Assembly (NCBI GenBank): GCA_019509785.1
Contig: JAEKLQ010000022.1
Coordinates: 186,001-250,000 of the forward strand
Reading direction: 5' to 3'
Source of the DNA: Fibrobacterota bacterium
Lineage (GTDB): Bacteria; Fibrobacterota; Fibrobacteria; UBA11236
DNA length: 64,000 bases
The translations under genes and the position numbers were made by a program. The notes beneath the pieces were generated by a model. The model ran no database searches, was not told where the DNA came from, and saw only the letters and a list, made by a program, of their open reading frames with translations. Positions 17,370 to 26,367 of this stretch are shown here, piece by piece. Numbering within the stretch: position 1 is the stretch's first letter; the number at the start of each line of letters is the position of its first letter.

Positions 17370-18578
17370 TTATCGGAACAATAACTTCGCCACGTCACGG
17401 AGATTATAGCGCCATACGCTCCATTCGTGCCGCCCTTCGCCCAGGACGAAGGTATGCTTGATGCCGCGCCGGGTCAGCAGGGAATCGAAGGCCAGATCGC
17501 CAGGCCCGGTAATCACGTCCTGCTTGGTCGCGCCCAGCCAGAGCAGCTTAAAGCGCTGGTTCGCGGCCGCCGCATCCGCGAAGAACGCGGGATAAGCCAG
17601 GTCCACGCGGCCGTCGGCGGCCGGGCTCATGAGCACGACGTAACGGAACAGCTCGGGCCGGGAAAAGGCGAGCTGGATGCTTTGCCCGCCGCCCATGGAT
17701 AGGCCGGCGATGGCGCGGCTATCCGGCGACTTCGCGACCTTGAATGCGCCTTCCACCAGCGGCATCACGTCTTGGAGCAAGTCCTTCGCGAACGGGGATA
17801 GACCGCCTTTGCCGTCCCCGGAGTACATGGCGGCGAAGATTTCCGCGGCCTTCCCGCTTTGGAAAGCCTTCGCGATGGGATCGGGCGCGGATTGGGCCGG
17901 GCCCGTCCACCAGCTTTGGATGGCATGGCCCAACGGCATGACCACCACCATGGGCTTGGCTTCGCCCGAGGCGATGAGGTTGTCCAGGATGAGATTGGCC
18001 CTGCCGATCATGGTCCATCCGGATTCGACGTCTCCCGCGCCGTGCAATAGGTAGAGCACGGGGAAGTCCTTCCCTTGCGCGTAGCCGGGGGGAGTATAAA
18101 CCCATACCGTGCGAGCCAAGCCCATGGATTTGGATTGGTACGGCTGGATGGACACCGCACCGTGGGGAACCGGCTTGGCGTCGTAGAATTGCAGGGACGG
18201 CCCGGGAACCTCAAAGACGCTGACGGCGCCGAAGATGCCGTACTGGTATTTCGTATTCGCGTTCCGCGGATCCAAGGAGGTGATGCCGTCGACTTGGAAG
18301 GCGTAGAGATAAATATCGGGTTGCAGAGGGCCGACGGTGACGCTCCAGAGCCCCTGGATGTCCTTGGCCATGGCATGCGGTTGCCCATCGAAATCGGGGG
18401 AGAGCATCACCTGTTTGGCCGCGGGAGCCAGATAGCGGAAAGTTACCTTCCCGTCCGCGCCGATTTCGGGCGAACTCAAGGCTACGCTTGCCGGCTTAGG
18501 GGAATCGGCGGGACCGCTGGCGGCCAAGGACGCGGATAATAAGATCAGATTCAGGAATGCGGCGAACGGCAACGGCAT
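17370..18578 (-). CDS. Secreted CE1-type esterase with N-terminal E-set domain
   Basis: 402 residues with a signal peptide (cleavage near LAASG). Residues about 30-120 form an immunoglobulin-like E-set/CBM48-type domain (VTFRYLAPAAKQVMLSPDFDG). The rest is an alpha/beta hydrolase of the esterase D/feruloyl esterase group. The nucleophile motif is GLSMGG and the C-terminal catalytic His is in EGRHEWSVW. Known relatives remove ferulate or acetate from xylan or act on siderophore esters. A plant polysaccharide role fits a Fibrobacterota-like host but is inferred. Confidence 0.85.
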   Translation of the reverse strand: MPLPFAAFLNLILLSASLAASGPADSPKPASVALSSPEIGADGKVTFRYLAPAAKQVMLSPDFDGQPHAMAKDIQGLWSVTVGPLQPDIYLYAFQVDGITSLDPRNANTKYQYGIFGAVSVFEVPGPSLQFYDAKPVPHGAVSIQPYQSKSMGLARTVWVYTPPGYAQGKDFPVLYLLHGAGDVESGWTMIGRANLILDNLIASGEAKPMVVVMPLGHAIQSWWTGPAQSAPDPIAKAFQSGKAAEIFAAMYSGDGKGGLSPFAKDLLQDVMPLVEGAFKVAKSPDSRAIAGLSMGGGQSIQLAFSRPELFRYVVLMSPAADGRVDLAYPAFFADAAAANQRFKLLWLGATKQDVITGPGDLAFDSLLTRRGIKHTFVLGEGRHEWSVWRYNLRDVAKLLFR

Positions 18579-18622
18579 GGGCGGACCCCCTTCGGTGGGA
18601 ATCCGCTAAAGCTAGTTGAAGC

Positions 18623-19324
18623 CTACCACTGGCGTCCGGCCTGGAATACGAAATAGCCCGCCATCAGGACCATCATGTAGCCCATGACTTTCTTGATATA
18701 CACCATCCACATTCCCGACTTGGGCAGGCGGGTAAGGAAGGAGGAGAAAGTGCCGATCAAAATCAGGATCGATCCCATCCCCAAGGCGAAGGAGAAGAGG
18801 AAAAGCGGCCCCAGGACCAGGTTATGCGTGGAGCCCACCCAGGTCAGGATGACCGCCAGGGGCGGCGCCGTGCAGGGCGAGGCCACCAGGCCGAAGGTGA
18901 GGCCATAGGCGAAGTTCGAAAGCAATCCCTGCTTACGTTGCCCCGCGCCGCCGCCCAGGTTCAAGCGGGAGAAGTTGATTTGGAAAACGTCCAGCATATT
19001 CAAGGCCAGGGCCATGATCACCGTGGCGACGCCGATCAGGATCCAGGGGTTCGAACTCAAGGATCCGAACAAGGATCCCGTGAACGCGGCGATCACGCCC
19101 AGGGCCGCGTAGGTGGTGGCGATTCCGCCGACGTAGAAAACCGTCAACAGGAACCCGCGCAACTTCGATTCCACGTTGCGGGTGCCCAGGATGCTGATGG
19201 TCACGGGGATGAGCGGATAAATGCAAGGGGTAAAGCTCGACGCCACTCCCGCCATGAAGCAAAGGAAAAGGACCCCGAAGGAGCCGGTCGAGAGCGCCGC
19301 CGCCAGATGTTGACTGCTGATCAT
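18623..19324 (-). CDS. ccdA: CcdA/DsbD-type thiol-disulfide transmembrane transporter
   Basis: 233 residues with six membrane segments. The two redox cysteines sit in the standard places, SFTPCIYPLIP in the first helix and ASPCTAPPLA in the fourth. CcdA passes electrons from cytoplasmic thioredoxin across the inner membrane to periplasmic thioredoxin-like proteins for cytochrome c assembly or disulfide repair. It follows the TlpA-like gene by 27 bp, so the partner is probably encoded in the same operon. The DsbD alpha and gamma domains are absent. Confidence 0.9.
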   Translation of the reverse strand: MISSQHLAAALSTGSFGVLFLCFMAGVASSFTPCIYPLIPVTISILGTRNVESKLRGFLLTVFYVGGIATTYAALGVIAAFTGSLFGSLSSNPWILIGVATVIMALALNMLDVFQINFSRLNLGGGAGQRKQGLLSNFAYGLTFGLVASPCTAPPLAVILTWVGSTHNLVLGPLFLFSFALGMGSILILIGTFSSFLTRLPKSGMWMVYIKKVMGYMMVLMAGYFVFQAGRQW

Positions 19325-19351
19325 ATTTTAAGCCTTCCGCTCCACGTCATT

Positions 19352-19855
19352 TCAGTTTATCGCCTTTTGCGCCGCATCGGTCAGTTGCGCTTCCTGATCG
19401 GGATCATACCCGGGCATGGCCGTTACCAGGGAGCCTTTGCGATTGAAGACGTACAAGGACGGGATTCCGTTGAAACCGAAGGTCTGGCTGAGGGTATTTT
19501 CCTTGTCGAGGAGCACCAGGTAATTGATGCCCAGCTTTTTGGCGGACTTCATGATCTTCTCCGCTGATCCTTTGTCGACGCTGATGCCTATGACGGTCAG
19601 GCCCTTGTCCTTGAACTTTTCGCTAAGCTCGCTCAGCTTGGGAATGGTTTCCTTACAGGTATTGCACCAGGTAGCCCAAAAATCCAGGACGCAGGCTTTG
19701 CCTTCCAATTGGGAGCTTTTCCATTCCTTGCCGTCCAGATCCTTCAGCGTGAACTGGGGGAGCTTGGTCATATCCGCCGCCTGCGCTTGTAAGATGCCTG
19801 CGAAACAGAGGGCTGCGGCCGTCTTGAATAGGGACTTGGGGATGAACTTTTCCAT
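19352..19855 (-). CDS. TlpA/ResA-like periplasmic thioredoxin
   Basis: 167 residues with a signal peptide (cleavage after QAQA) and one thioredoxin fold. The active site is WCNTCK (Cys64, Cys67), in the AhpC/TSA-like TlpA subfamily, with the cis-proline strand GIPSLYVF. It reduces periplasmic disulfides, probably receiving electrons from the CcdA encoded next. A GTAC-N8-GTAC motif lies 135 bp upstream of the start (19990-20008), also found before the b561/YceI genes, so the pair may be redox- or metal-regulated. Confidence 0.9.
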   Translation of the reverse strand: MEKFIPKSLFKTAAALCFAGILQAQAADMTKLPQFTLKDLDGKEWKSSQLEGKACVLDFWATWCNTCKETIPKLSELSEKFKDKGLTVIGISVDKGSAEKIMKSAKKLGINYLVLLDKENTLSQTFGFNGIPSLYVFNRKGSLVTAMPGYDPDQEAQLTDAAQKAIN

Positions 19856-19989
19856 GACGCTTCTCCTTGAAAGATTGAACGGCGACCCTTTCAGGAATAC
19901 ATCCTGGCAAGGCAGTGCCGCTTCTTCGGCGATAACCTGAGGCTAAGTTAACGATCCTGCCCGGATAAAACTTTCAATCCGCTCGGAAT

Positions 19990-20008
19990 GTGTACTCTTT
20001 TGTGTACG
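19990..20008 (-). promoter_or_regulatory. GTAC-N8-GTAC operator upstream of tlpA-ccdA
   Basis: On the minus strand: CGTACACAAAAGAGTACAC. It matches CGTACACAAAAGTGTACG at 52391-52408 in 16 of its first 17 bases, with the two GTAC cores 12 bp apart in both. This is the only plausible regulatory signal I see in the 255-bp gap 19856-20110. The regulator is unknown. Confidence 0.5.
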
Positions 20009-20110
20009 CGTCAGTCTCCGGTAAAATCCGGATAGGCCGCTTTTCAAGTGGCCATGCCACCGTCACTTACGGCCTGCTGGGTCCGGCGGGGCCGGCTTTC
20101 TCCTGGAAAA

Positions 20111-20524
20111 TCAAAGCAAGAGCGCGATGAGTACGAAGGCTCCAATAACGGTAGTCATGATTTCAAGGCTACGCGTTATCGTGGCGCCGATTTTCGGGTC
20201 GTCGCCCAACTCGCTTTTCGAATCCATCCGCGCAGGCTCGCCTGAAGCCCCACTCGGATCGTCCGAATCCAGGATGAGAATCCGGTCCACCTGGTTGGCG
20301 GGGATCGCGGCGAGGCCATAATCCATGCGGGTGAGATAAAGGGTGTCGTGCTCTTGTTCGATTTTCCGGGCCGTGAGGGAATCGCCGGAATCCAAATACA
20401 GCCGGGCCATTTGCCCGCGATCCGGAACCGGCGATTCGCCGAATTTCCCGGTGAGGGTCATGGGGCGCATCGCGCAATCGGTCAGCGCCAGGGTTAGCCA
20501 GAAGAGAAGGGCGGGCTTAGGCAT
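20111..20524 (-). CDS. Small lipoprotein with C-terminal membrane segment (paralog of 6014-6457)
   Basis: 137 residues from ATG 20524, with a short signal peptide and a probable lipobox LTDC. The core LTGKFGESPV...ARLYLDSGDSLTARKIEQEHDTLYLTRMDY aligns with LSGEYGDLS...RALVIDTKGGSEFEIRK...DDTLFAVMLDY of the protein at 6014-6457. Both end in a hydrophobic helix (here IMTTVIGAFVLIALLL). This is therefore the second member of an unnamed family. A longer frame to 20650 has no signal at its N-terminus and was not used. Confidence 0.6.
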   Translation of the reverse strand: MPKPALLFWLTLALTDCAMRPMTLTGKFGESPVPDRGQMARLYLDSGDSLTARKIEQEHDTLYLTRMDYGLAAIPANQVDRILILDSDDPSGASGEPARMDSKSELGDDPKIGATITRSLEIMTTVIGAFVLIALLL

Positions 20525-20642
20525 GGTCCTTGGAAAAGGTAGTCCTTCGGTTTCGCCCCGGCCGCTCGCATCTAAAAGCGGATGGCCCTCTCGGATCACG
20601 GGGGGCATAGGTATCTTTAATAAGAGAAACCCAGGAGAACCT

Positions 20643-20882
20643 ATGCGCATCGATCATCGCGACCTGCACGACGATTTCCCCGAATATGCCCAACGCATCC
20701 ATGACCTCAAGATCGGCAATCCCGCCTTCGCCCAACTGTTCAAGGCCTATGACGAAATCAACCACAAGATCCGTCGCATCGAAATCGACAATGTCCCCAT
20801 GGGCGATTCCGAATTCGAGCATTTGAAATTCGAGAGGCTGAAGGTGAAGGACAAGCTCTACGCCATGCTCCAGCAGGGTTAG
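20643..20882 (+). CDS. YdcH-family (DUF465) small protein
   Basis: 79 residues from ATG 20643, preceded by CCAGGAGAAC. It is a short two-helix hairpin of the DUF465/YdcH family: FPEYAQRIHDLKIGNPAFAQLF, then YDEINHKIRRIE, then EHLKFERLKVKDKLYAML. These cytoplasmic proteins are widespread and of unknown role. A strong terminator follows at 21009-21044, so it is probably a single-gene unit. Confidence 0.88.
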   Translation: MRIDHRDLHDDFPEYAQRIHDLKIGNPAFAQLFKAYDEINHKIRRIEIDNVPMGDSEFEHLKFERLKVKDKLYAMLQQG

Positions 20883-21008
20883 CCGGGTTATTCGCACAAA
20901 ACGTGCGCGCCCTCGGGGAAATTCCCCCTTCCCTGTCGGGGGTTCCATGGGTGAAACTTAGGTCAGCCTCTCCCGTTCCGAATTGAGGCGGCCTCATTCC
21001 TCGAGGTC

Positions 21009-21044
21009 GGGGGCGCCGGAATCACCCGGCGCCCCCAATTTTTA
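21009..21044 (+). terminator. Rho-independent terminator after the YdcH gene
   Basis: A perfect 11-bp stem GGGGGCGCCGG/CCGGCGCCCCC with a 6-base loop (21009-21036) is followed by AATTTTTATT. It separates the YdcH gene from the feoA promoter. The 359-bp gap 20883-21241 otherwise holds only that promoter. Confidence 0.88.
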
Positions 21045-21157
21045 TTCCGGCAGCTTGGAATTCATGGCAGAATGTCTGTCCGGCTGCAGCCGTCCGTGCG
21101 GTCCGCTGTTTCAGTACCGTTTGCCGCAAAAACCGAAAGCTTGCATTTTTGGCAAAT

Positions 21158-21205
21158 ATAAGATTGAGACTAAGTCTTGATTTTGGTCGGGCCGCCATGT
21201 ATTCT
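21158..21205 (+). promoter_or_regulatory. feoAB promoter with palindromic metal-regulator operator
   Basis: Operator TTGAGACTAAGTCTTGAT (21164-21181), an odd-centred palindrome built on AGACT-A-AGTCT. Its right end is the -35 TTGATT (21177-21182); a 17-bp spacer leads to -10 TATTCT (21200-21205), followed by TAGTTCAG. The layout is the same as upstream of the 2128 gene. A Fur- or DtxR-type regulator is expected because feoAB genes are usually repressed by iron. Confidence 0.7.
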
Positions 21206-21241
21206 TAGTTCAGGAACCGTCTTTTCAGGGATACGCGATTC

Positions 21242-21556
21242 ATGGTGAAAATTGCTCAACGCGAGGGCCTGCCCAAAGGCCGTGAAGGTACCGATGCCAC
21301 GGCATCAGCCGCGTCCGACGCCGGCGGGGAAGGAACGACCCTCGATCGTTTGCGTCCCGGCCAAGCGGGCACGGTGATAAAGGTGGAGGCCGAAGCGGCC
21401 CTCAAGCTCCATCTGATGGAACTGGGATTCGTGGCGGGCAGCCCCATCGTATTCCTGATGTCCACCCCTTTCGGCGATCCCAACATCTATGCCCTGCGGG
21501 GGACTTCGATCGCTCTGCGGAAGAGCGAGGCCAAGTGCATTCGCATCCGGATTTGA
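21242..21556 (+). CDS. feoA: Ferrous iron transport accessory protein FeoA
   Basis: 104 residues. The C-terminal 70 residues are the SH3-like FeoA domain (LDRLRPGQAGTVIKV, LMELGFVAGSPIVF, YALRGTSIALRKSEA). The N-terminal 30 residues are a low-complexity extension. FeoA is a cytoplasmic partner needed for full FeoB activity. The gene overlaps feoB by 22 bp. Transcription is expected from the operator-bearing promoter at 21158-21205. Confidence 0.93.
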   Translation: MVKIAQREGLPKGREGTDATASAASDAGGEGTTLDRLRPGQAGTVIKVEAEAALKLHLMELGFVAGSPIVFLMSTPFGDPNIYALRGTSIALRKSEAKCIRIRI

Positions 21557-23703
21557 ACCCCGCCCCCGGGCCGGGTCCCGCACCGTCTTCCGCCTCTCCC
21601 GACGCTTCCGTGCTCTCCGCATCGGGCTCGGCTTCCGCTTCGGATCCTTTGGTGGCGCTGGTGGGTTCGGCCAATTCCGGAAAGACCACCCTCTTCAACC
21701 TGCTGACGGGATCGCATTACACGACCATCAATTATCCCGGGGCCACGGTGGAATTCGCTTTAGGGCAGGGGAAGAACCTGGGCTTCAAGTGCAGGGTCAT
21801 GGATACGCCAGGCTTGTCGAGCCTTATCCCATCGTCCTTGGACGAGAAGGTCACCGTGGATGCCCTCTTCGCGCGGCATCGTCCCGACGTGGTGGTGGCG
21901 GTGGTGGACGCCAACCAGCTTTCGCGGCATCTGTACCTCGTGAAGCAATTGCAAGATTTGGGATTCAACCTCATCATCGCGCTGACCATGTCCGACTTAT
22001 TGCGGAAGCGCGGCCAGGCGGTGGACGCGGGCAAATTGTCCGAAATGATGGAGTGCCCGGTTTTCCCCATCGATCCGCGCCGCAAGGACAAGGCCGCCGA
22101 GATGGGGAAGCTGGTGGAGAAACGTTGGCTGGCGGGACGTCCCGAGTCAGGACGGAGGCCGGTGGACGAAGGGTCTTATCGGGCCTTCGCGGCGGGGATG
22201 TCCGACGAGCGGGTGCAGCAGTATTACGCAGCCCTCGATCAGGTGGAACTCCTGGTGTTGAAGGATGCCGGCGAGGCGGAGGCCAACGCAGGGCGGAGCG
22301 GGACGGTATCGAAGCAGGAAGCGGGGAACGGGGATGGGCGGGCGCCGGCCGGCGGCGCGCGGGCGCGTAGTGATGCGGCCGATCGCATCTTGCTGCATCC
22401 CGTTTGGGGCCTGGCGATTTTCCTGCTGGCCATGTTCGCGATCTTCACTTCCATCTTTTGGCTGGCGACGCCGTTCATGGACGGCATCGACGCGGCTTTC
22501 GGTTGGGGCATAGCAGGACTGAAAAGGATTTTGCCCGATTACTGGGCGGTGGACATGCTGGCCGACGGGGCCATCGGCGGGGTCGGCACGGTGATGGTCT
22601 TCCTGCCCCAGATCCTGATCCTCTTCTTCGCGATGGGATACCTGGAGGATTCGGGATACCTGGCGCGGGGCGCGGCCTTGGTCGATAAGCCCTTGTCCAA
22701 GATCGGGCTGAACGGGAAATCCTTCGTGCCTTTGCTATCGGGATATGCCTGCGCCATCCCGGCCATGCTGGCGGCGCGCACCATCCCCAATCGCTACGAA
22801 CGCAACCTGACCATCTTCATCATTCCGCTGATGAGCTGCAGCGCCCGCCTGCCGGTCTACACCTTGTTATTGGCGTTCATCACGCCGCGGGACAAGCCCT
22901 GGATAGGCGGATTGGCGCTGACGGGCCTCTACCTCGCCGGCCTGGTGCTGGGGGCGGCGGTATCCACCATCATCAGCAAGATCATCAAGAACAAGGGAAT
23001 GTCCGGCTTCATCCTGGAGCTGCCCGCGCTGCGCATGCCGGTGCTGAAGGTGGTGGCCGCTTCCACCTACCATAAGGCCGCGCAGTATTTGCGGAAAGCG
23101 GGATTGATGATCATAATCATTTCCCTGGGCCTGTGGGTTCTGACGCATACGCCGCCGCAAGCCCGGACCGCGGCCACCGTCGAATCCGCTTCCCCCGCGG
23201 CCCAGGACGCGCCCGGGCCGAACCCGCCTTCCGCTTTGGCTCCCGTGGGCGACGTGGAATACGTGGCGGTGACCCATTCCTATGCGGCCCAGCTCGGGCA
23301 TTTCCTGGAACCGGTCACGCGGCCCATGGGATTGGATTGGCGCGGGGGCGTGGCCATGATTTGCGGTTTCGCGGCGCGCGAGGTGTTCGTGAGCGCTATG
23401 GCTTTGATGTACCGCATCGACGATGCGGGAGGCAAGGATAAAGGCCTGGCCGATCGGCTGCTGGCGCGCATGGGCGAAGTGCGCTTCGAGGACACGGGAG
23501 CGCGCGTCTTCACCATCTCTTCGGTCCTGGGGGTGATCCTCTTCTTCATGATCGCCCTGCAATGCTTTTCGACCGTGGCGGTCGCCAAGGCCGAATCGGG
23601 CGGATGGAAGCTGGCTGCGGTCCAGCTCCTGCTCTACACCGGGACCGCCTACGTGCTGACGGTGGCCTTGGTGCAGGGGCTCAGGGCCCTGGGCGTTCCG
23701 TAA
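21535..23703 (+). CDS. feoB: Ferrous iron transporter FeoB
   Basis: 722-residue inner-membrane Fe(II) importer with an N-terminal GTPase. It starts with GTG inside feoA, preceded by GCGAGG. The G1 loop is GSANSGKTT (44-52), the switch Thr is in NYPGATVE, and G3 is DTPG (90-93). The G4 position, normally NxxD, reads TMSD (151-154), which is unusual. The membrane part has the two gate motifs, [18 protein letters not shown] and [15 protein letters not shown]. No feoC follows. A proline/alanine-rich cytoplasmic insert lies between GTPase and membrane domains. Confidence 0.95.
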   Translation: MHSHPDLNPAPGPGPAPSSASPDASVLSASGSASASDPLVALVGSANSGKTTLFNLLTGSHYTTINYPGATVEFALGQGKNLGFKCRVMDTPGLSSLIPSSLDEKVTVDALFARHRPDVVVAVVDANQLSRHLYLVKQLQDLGFNLIIALTMSDLLRKRGQAVDAGKLSEMMECPVFPIDPRRKDKAAEMGKLVEKRWLAGRPESGRRPVDEGSYRAFAAGMSDERVQQYYAALDQVELLVLKDAGEAEANAGRSGTVSKQEAGNGDGRAPAGGARARSDAADRILLHPVWGLAIFLLAMFAIFTSIFWLATPFMDGIDAAFGWGIAGLKRILPDYWAVDMLADGAIGGVGTVMVFLPQILILFFAMGYLEDSGYLARGAALVDKPLSKIGLNGKSFVPLLSGYACAIPAMLAARTIPNRYERNLTIFIIPLMSCSARLPVYTLLLAFITPRDKPWIGGLALTGLYLAGLVLGAAVSTIISKIIKNKGMSGFILELPALRMPVLKVVAASTYHKAAQYLRKAGLMIIIISLGLWVLTHTPPQARTAATVESASPAAQDAPGPNPPSALAPVGDVEYVAVTHSYAAQLGHFLEPVTRPMGLDWRGGVAMICGFAAREVFVSAMALMYRIDDAGGKDKGLADRLLARMGEVRFEDTGARVFTISSVLGVILFFMIALQCFSTVAVAKAESGGWKLAAVQLLLYTGTAYVLTVALVQGLRALGVP

Positions 23704-23761
23704 CCTTCCCGTTACGGATTATCCGTCATTTGCTAAATTGCCCGCCGTGTCCCACCCGGTC

Positions 23762-24118
23762 ATGAAACTGTATAAGTCCTTCGGCTTCGAGGCCGCCCAC
23801 TACCTGCCCAAGGTGCCCATCGGCCATAAGTGCGGGCGCATCCATGGGCATAGCTTCCGGTGCGAAATCGAGGTGACGGGACCGGTCGATCCCGCGACCG
23901 GTTGGGTGATGGATTTCGCGGACATCAAGAAGGCTTTCCGTCCCCTCGAGGAAGCCCTGGATCACCGCTTCCTCAACGAGGACGTCGCGGATTTGCCCAA
24001 TCCCACTTCGGAAGAAATCTGCAAATGGATTTGGGATCGGCTGAAGCCCTCCCTGCCGCTCTTGACCGGCGTTATCCTCCACGAGACCTGCACGGCCCGT
24101 TCGGAATACCGCGGCTAA
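23762..24118 (+). CDS. queD: 6-pyruvoyl tetrahydropterin synthase/QueD family
   Basis: 118 residues, normal for QueD (6-carboxy-5,6,7,8-tetrahydropterin synthase), the second step of queuosine/7-deazaguanine synthesis. Zinc ligands are the His of FEAAHYL and the two His of IHGHSF. The catalytic Cys is in [10 protein letters not shown]. The C-terminal part has [14 protein letters not shown] used the ATG at 23762, where the family's usual start [13 protein letters not shown] falls; upstream GTG and TTG codons are possible. Other que genes are not in the window, so a PTPS-like alternative role is possible. Confidence 0.88.
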   Translation: MKLYKSFGFEAAHYLPKVPIGHKCGRIHGHSFRCEIEVTGPVDPATGWVMDFADIKKAFRPLEEALDHRFLNEDVADLPNPTSEEICKWIWDRLKPSLPLLTGVILHETCTARSEYRG

Positions 24119-24217
24119 GCTTCCCGTTTTCCCATCGGGAACCCCCCGGAGATTTAGGTCCGCGCCCCGAGGGCGGGAGTATAATGGATCGTTCCTAGGG
24201 AAATAGGGGGGATAGCC

Positions 24218-25480
24218 ATGGCGAATCGAATCGCTCCGGGGAAATGGACGGCATTGCTCCTCCTGTTCGCGGGTTGCGCATCGTCCTTGGCGCGCACGCT
24301 GGAAGTGGGACCGGGCAAAGCCTATGCCTTTCCCCACCAAGCCGCCGACGTCGCCATCGACGGCGATACCGTGGCAATCGCCGCCGCGAACTACGAGGGC
24401 GAAGTGGCCACTTGGAAGGCTAATGACTTGGTCCTTCGCGGGGTTTCGCGATACGCCCGCCTGCATGCCCCGGCGGATATCCCCAACGGCAAGGCCATCT
24501 GGGTGATCCAAGGCAAACGTACGACGGTCGAGAACATCGAGTTCTACGGCGCCGCCGTGCCGGATTTGAATGGCGCCGGCATCCGGCAAGAAGGGGACGG
24601 ACTCGTGGTCCGGAACTGCTTTTTCCACGACGATGAGGACGGGATCCTGGGTGGCGGCGGGGCCGCCAGCGAGGTCGTCATCGAGAACAGCGAATTCGCC
24701 GCCAACGGCCATGGGGATGGCTACAGCCATAACTTGTACATCTCCAATATCGCCTCGTTCACCTTCAGATTCTGCGACACCCACCACGCCAAGGTGGGCC
24801 ATGATCTCAAGAGCCGGGCGCAGAAGAACTTCATCCTGTACAACCGCATCTGGGACGGGGCGGAAGGAACGGCCAGCATGGAAATCGATCTGCCCAATGG
24901 CGGCACGTCCTACGTCATCGGCAACCAGATCCAACAAGGCCCGGCCAGCGAGAACTCCACCATCTTGAATTACGGAGCGGAGGGCCTGAGCAATACCGGC
25001 AAGGATTTGTACGTGGTGAACAATACCTTCGTGAACGATCGGACGGGCGGAGGTTCCTTCGTCAGCGTGGCTTCGGGCGGGACGGCCAAGATCATCAACA
25101 ACATCTTCGCCGGGCCCGGAACCGCGATTTCCGGATCCGCCGACACCGCGGCGGATTGGACGGGAAACGATCCCGGATTCCTGGATCGCCAGGGCTACGA
25201 CTATCGGCTGGCCGATGGTTCCCCAGCCATCGACAAGGGCAAGGATCCGGGAACGGCCGGGGGCTTTTCCCTGCTTCCGGTTTCCCAGTACGTTCCGAAT
25301 GCCCAAGGCATGTCCCGCCCTGCCAAGGGGCCATTGGACATCGGGGCCTACGAAGCGGGTACCGCGTTCCCGATCGCGATCCGGCTCGGGATCCGCACGG
25401 TGAAAGCCGGCCGCCGGTACGTCCTTCCGGTCGACTTGGCGGGGCGCGTATTGCCTAAGCGCCATTCCGGCGGCCGTTAA
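24218..25480 (+). CDS. Parallel beta-helix lipoprotein
   Basis: 420 residues with lipobox LFAGC. The rest is a right-handed parallel beta-helix, seen as repeated N-rich turns such as VENIEFYGAAV, VVRNCFFHDDEDG, VIENSEFAANG, YVVNNTFVNDRTGG and IINNIFAGPG. The C-terminus has the usual closing pattern of this fold, DYRLADGSPAIDKG and DIGAYEAG. Related folds are polysaccharide lyases and hydrolases or surface binding proteins; no catalytic site is identifiable. The last 30 residues (RTVKAGRRYVLPVDLAGRVL) look like the start of a short C-terminal beta domain. Confidence 0.8.
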   Translation: MANRIAPGKWTALLLLFAGCASSLARTLEVGPGKAYAFPHQAADVAIDGDTVAIAAANYEGEVATWKANDLVLRGVSRYARLHAPADIPNGKAIWVIQGKRTTVENIEFYGAAVPDLNGAGIRQEGDGLVVRNCFFHDDEDGILGGGGAASEVVIENSEFAANGHGDGYSHNLYISNIASFTFRFCDTHHAKVGHDLKSRAQKNFILYNRIWDGAEGTASMEIDLPNGGTSYVIGNQIQQGPASENSTILNYGAEGLSNTGKDLYVVNNTFVNDRTGGGSFVSVASGGTAKIINNIFAGPGTAISGSADTAADWTGNDPGFLDRQGYDYRLADGSPAIDKGKDPGTAGGFSLLPVSQYVPNAQGMSRPAKGPLDIGAYEAGTAFPIAIRLGIRTVKAGRRYVLPVDLAGRVLPKRHSGGR

Positions 25481-25508
25481 GGCGGCGTTGGCGTCAATCG
25501 GGCCGCAG

Positions 25509-25748
25509 CTAAACCGTTTTTGCGATCAGCATTCGCAGCAAATCCCCCACGGTGCGTACGGCCCGCAGGTCTTCCTGGGACAGGCGTATGGGGAACTGTT
25601 CCTGTAGCTCGATGATCATTTCCACCAGCAAAAACGATTCTTGCACCAATTCGAGCAGTAGGGCGTTTTCATCCAGGCTTTCCGGCTTCCGTTTCAGGAA
25701 ACGGGCCATGGAGTTTTTGAATGCCTCGCGGGTAGGCGGATTTCCCAT
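25509..25748 (-). CDS. Acyl carrier protein-like domain (second carrier of the cluster)
   Basis: 79 residues from ATG 25748, one base after the stop of the ferritin-like gene. It has the four-helix carrier-protein pattern; the predicted phosphopantetheine Ser is in LVQESFLLVEMIIEL, where the canonical DSL is replaced by ESF. The C-terminal helix reads RAVRTVGDLLRML. It is the last gene of the 25.5-36.3 kb operon, which also encodes an Sfp-type transferase able to load it. A longer frame to 25970 lies in the ferritin-like gene and is not used. Confidence 0.8.
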   Translation of the reverse strand: MGNPPTREAFKNSMARFLKRKPESLDENALLLELVQESFLLVEMIIELQEQFPIRLSQEDLRAVRTVGDLLRMLIAKTV

Positions 25749-25749
25749 T

Positions 25750-26367
25750 TCAGTCCTCTCCAATCTTTCCATCCTCTCCTGATTCGATGTCCGCATCGTT
25801 CCCGCCCAAGAGGACGTCCAGCTTGTCGCCATGCTTCGATAAGACATCGGCGTAGGCTTCCTGGTCGGCGGCGGAGTAGCGCCTGAGGGTGGATGCGATG
25901 GCATCCGCTCCGTATTCGTCTTCCATCCCCCGAAGGGCTTCGCGGATCCATTGCAAATGCCACTTCTCATCTTCCATGATCAGGGCCAAGGTCTCGCGCA
26001 CGGGGGCATCCAGGCCGGGCAGGCGGGCATGGCGGGAATATTGGTTGATGACGCGGCGTTCGAAGATTTGGGTCAGGGCCAGCACTTCCATCAGGTTGGC
26101 GGGCATGCCCGCGGCCGCCAGGTAACGTTCCTGGTACGTCTCCTCCAGCTTGAGGGGAACGGCCCCCAGCTTCGCCAGGCAATCGGTCCATAGGCGCGCG
26201 TGCTCAGCCTCGTCGGCGAAGTGGCGGGTGAGATCCATCTGGATGGATCCGGGTTTCATGGATTTGGCCAGCCGGCCGAAGAAAAGCGCGCCGGTGATCT
26301 CCGAGACCCGGTAGAAACTGAGGAGCCAGATCTGGTTTTCCTTATCCTTCGCGAAGTCCTTAGCCAA
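25750..26367 (-). CDS. Ferritin-like di-iron protein
   Basis: About 205 residues. I chose TTG at 26367 because it follows GGGAGGA closely and begins LAKDFAKDKENQIW; an ATG at 26427 lies inside the previous gene. The four-helix di-iron ligands are visible: Glu in VSEITGALFF, ExxH in DEAEHARLW, Glu in FERRVINQY and ExxH in EDEKWHLQWI. Such proteins are oxygenases or oxidases more often than iron stores when they lie in biosynthetic operons. It lies between the Ppant transferase and a carrier protein, which suggests a carrier-bound substrate. Confidence 0.8.
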   Translation of the reverse strand: MAKDFAKDKENQIWLLSFYRVSEITGALFFGRLAKSMKPGSIQMDLTRHFADEAEHARLWTDCLAKLGAVPLKLEETYQERYLAAAGMPANLMEVLALTQIFERRVINQYSRHARLPGLDAPVRETLALIMEDEKWHLQWIREALRGMEDEYGADAIASTLRRYSAADQEAYADVLSKHGDKLDVLLGGNDADIESGEDGKIGED

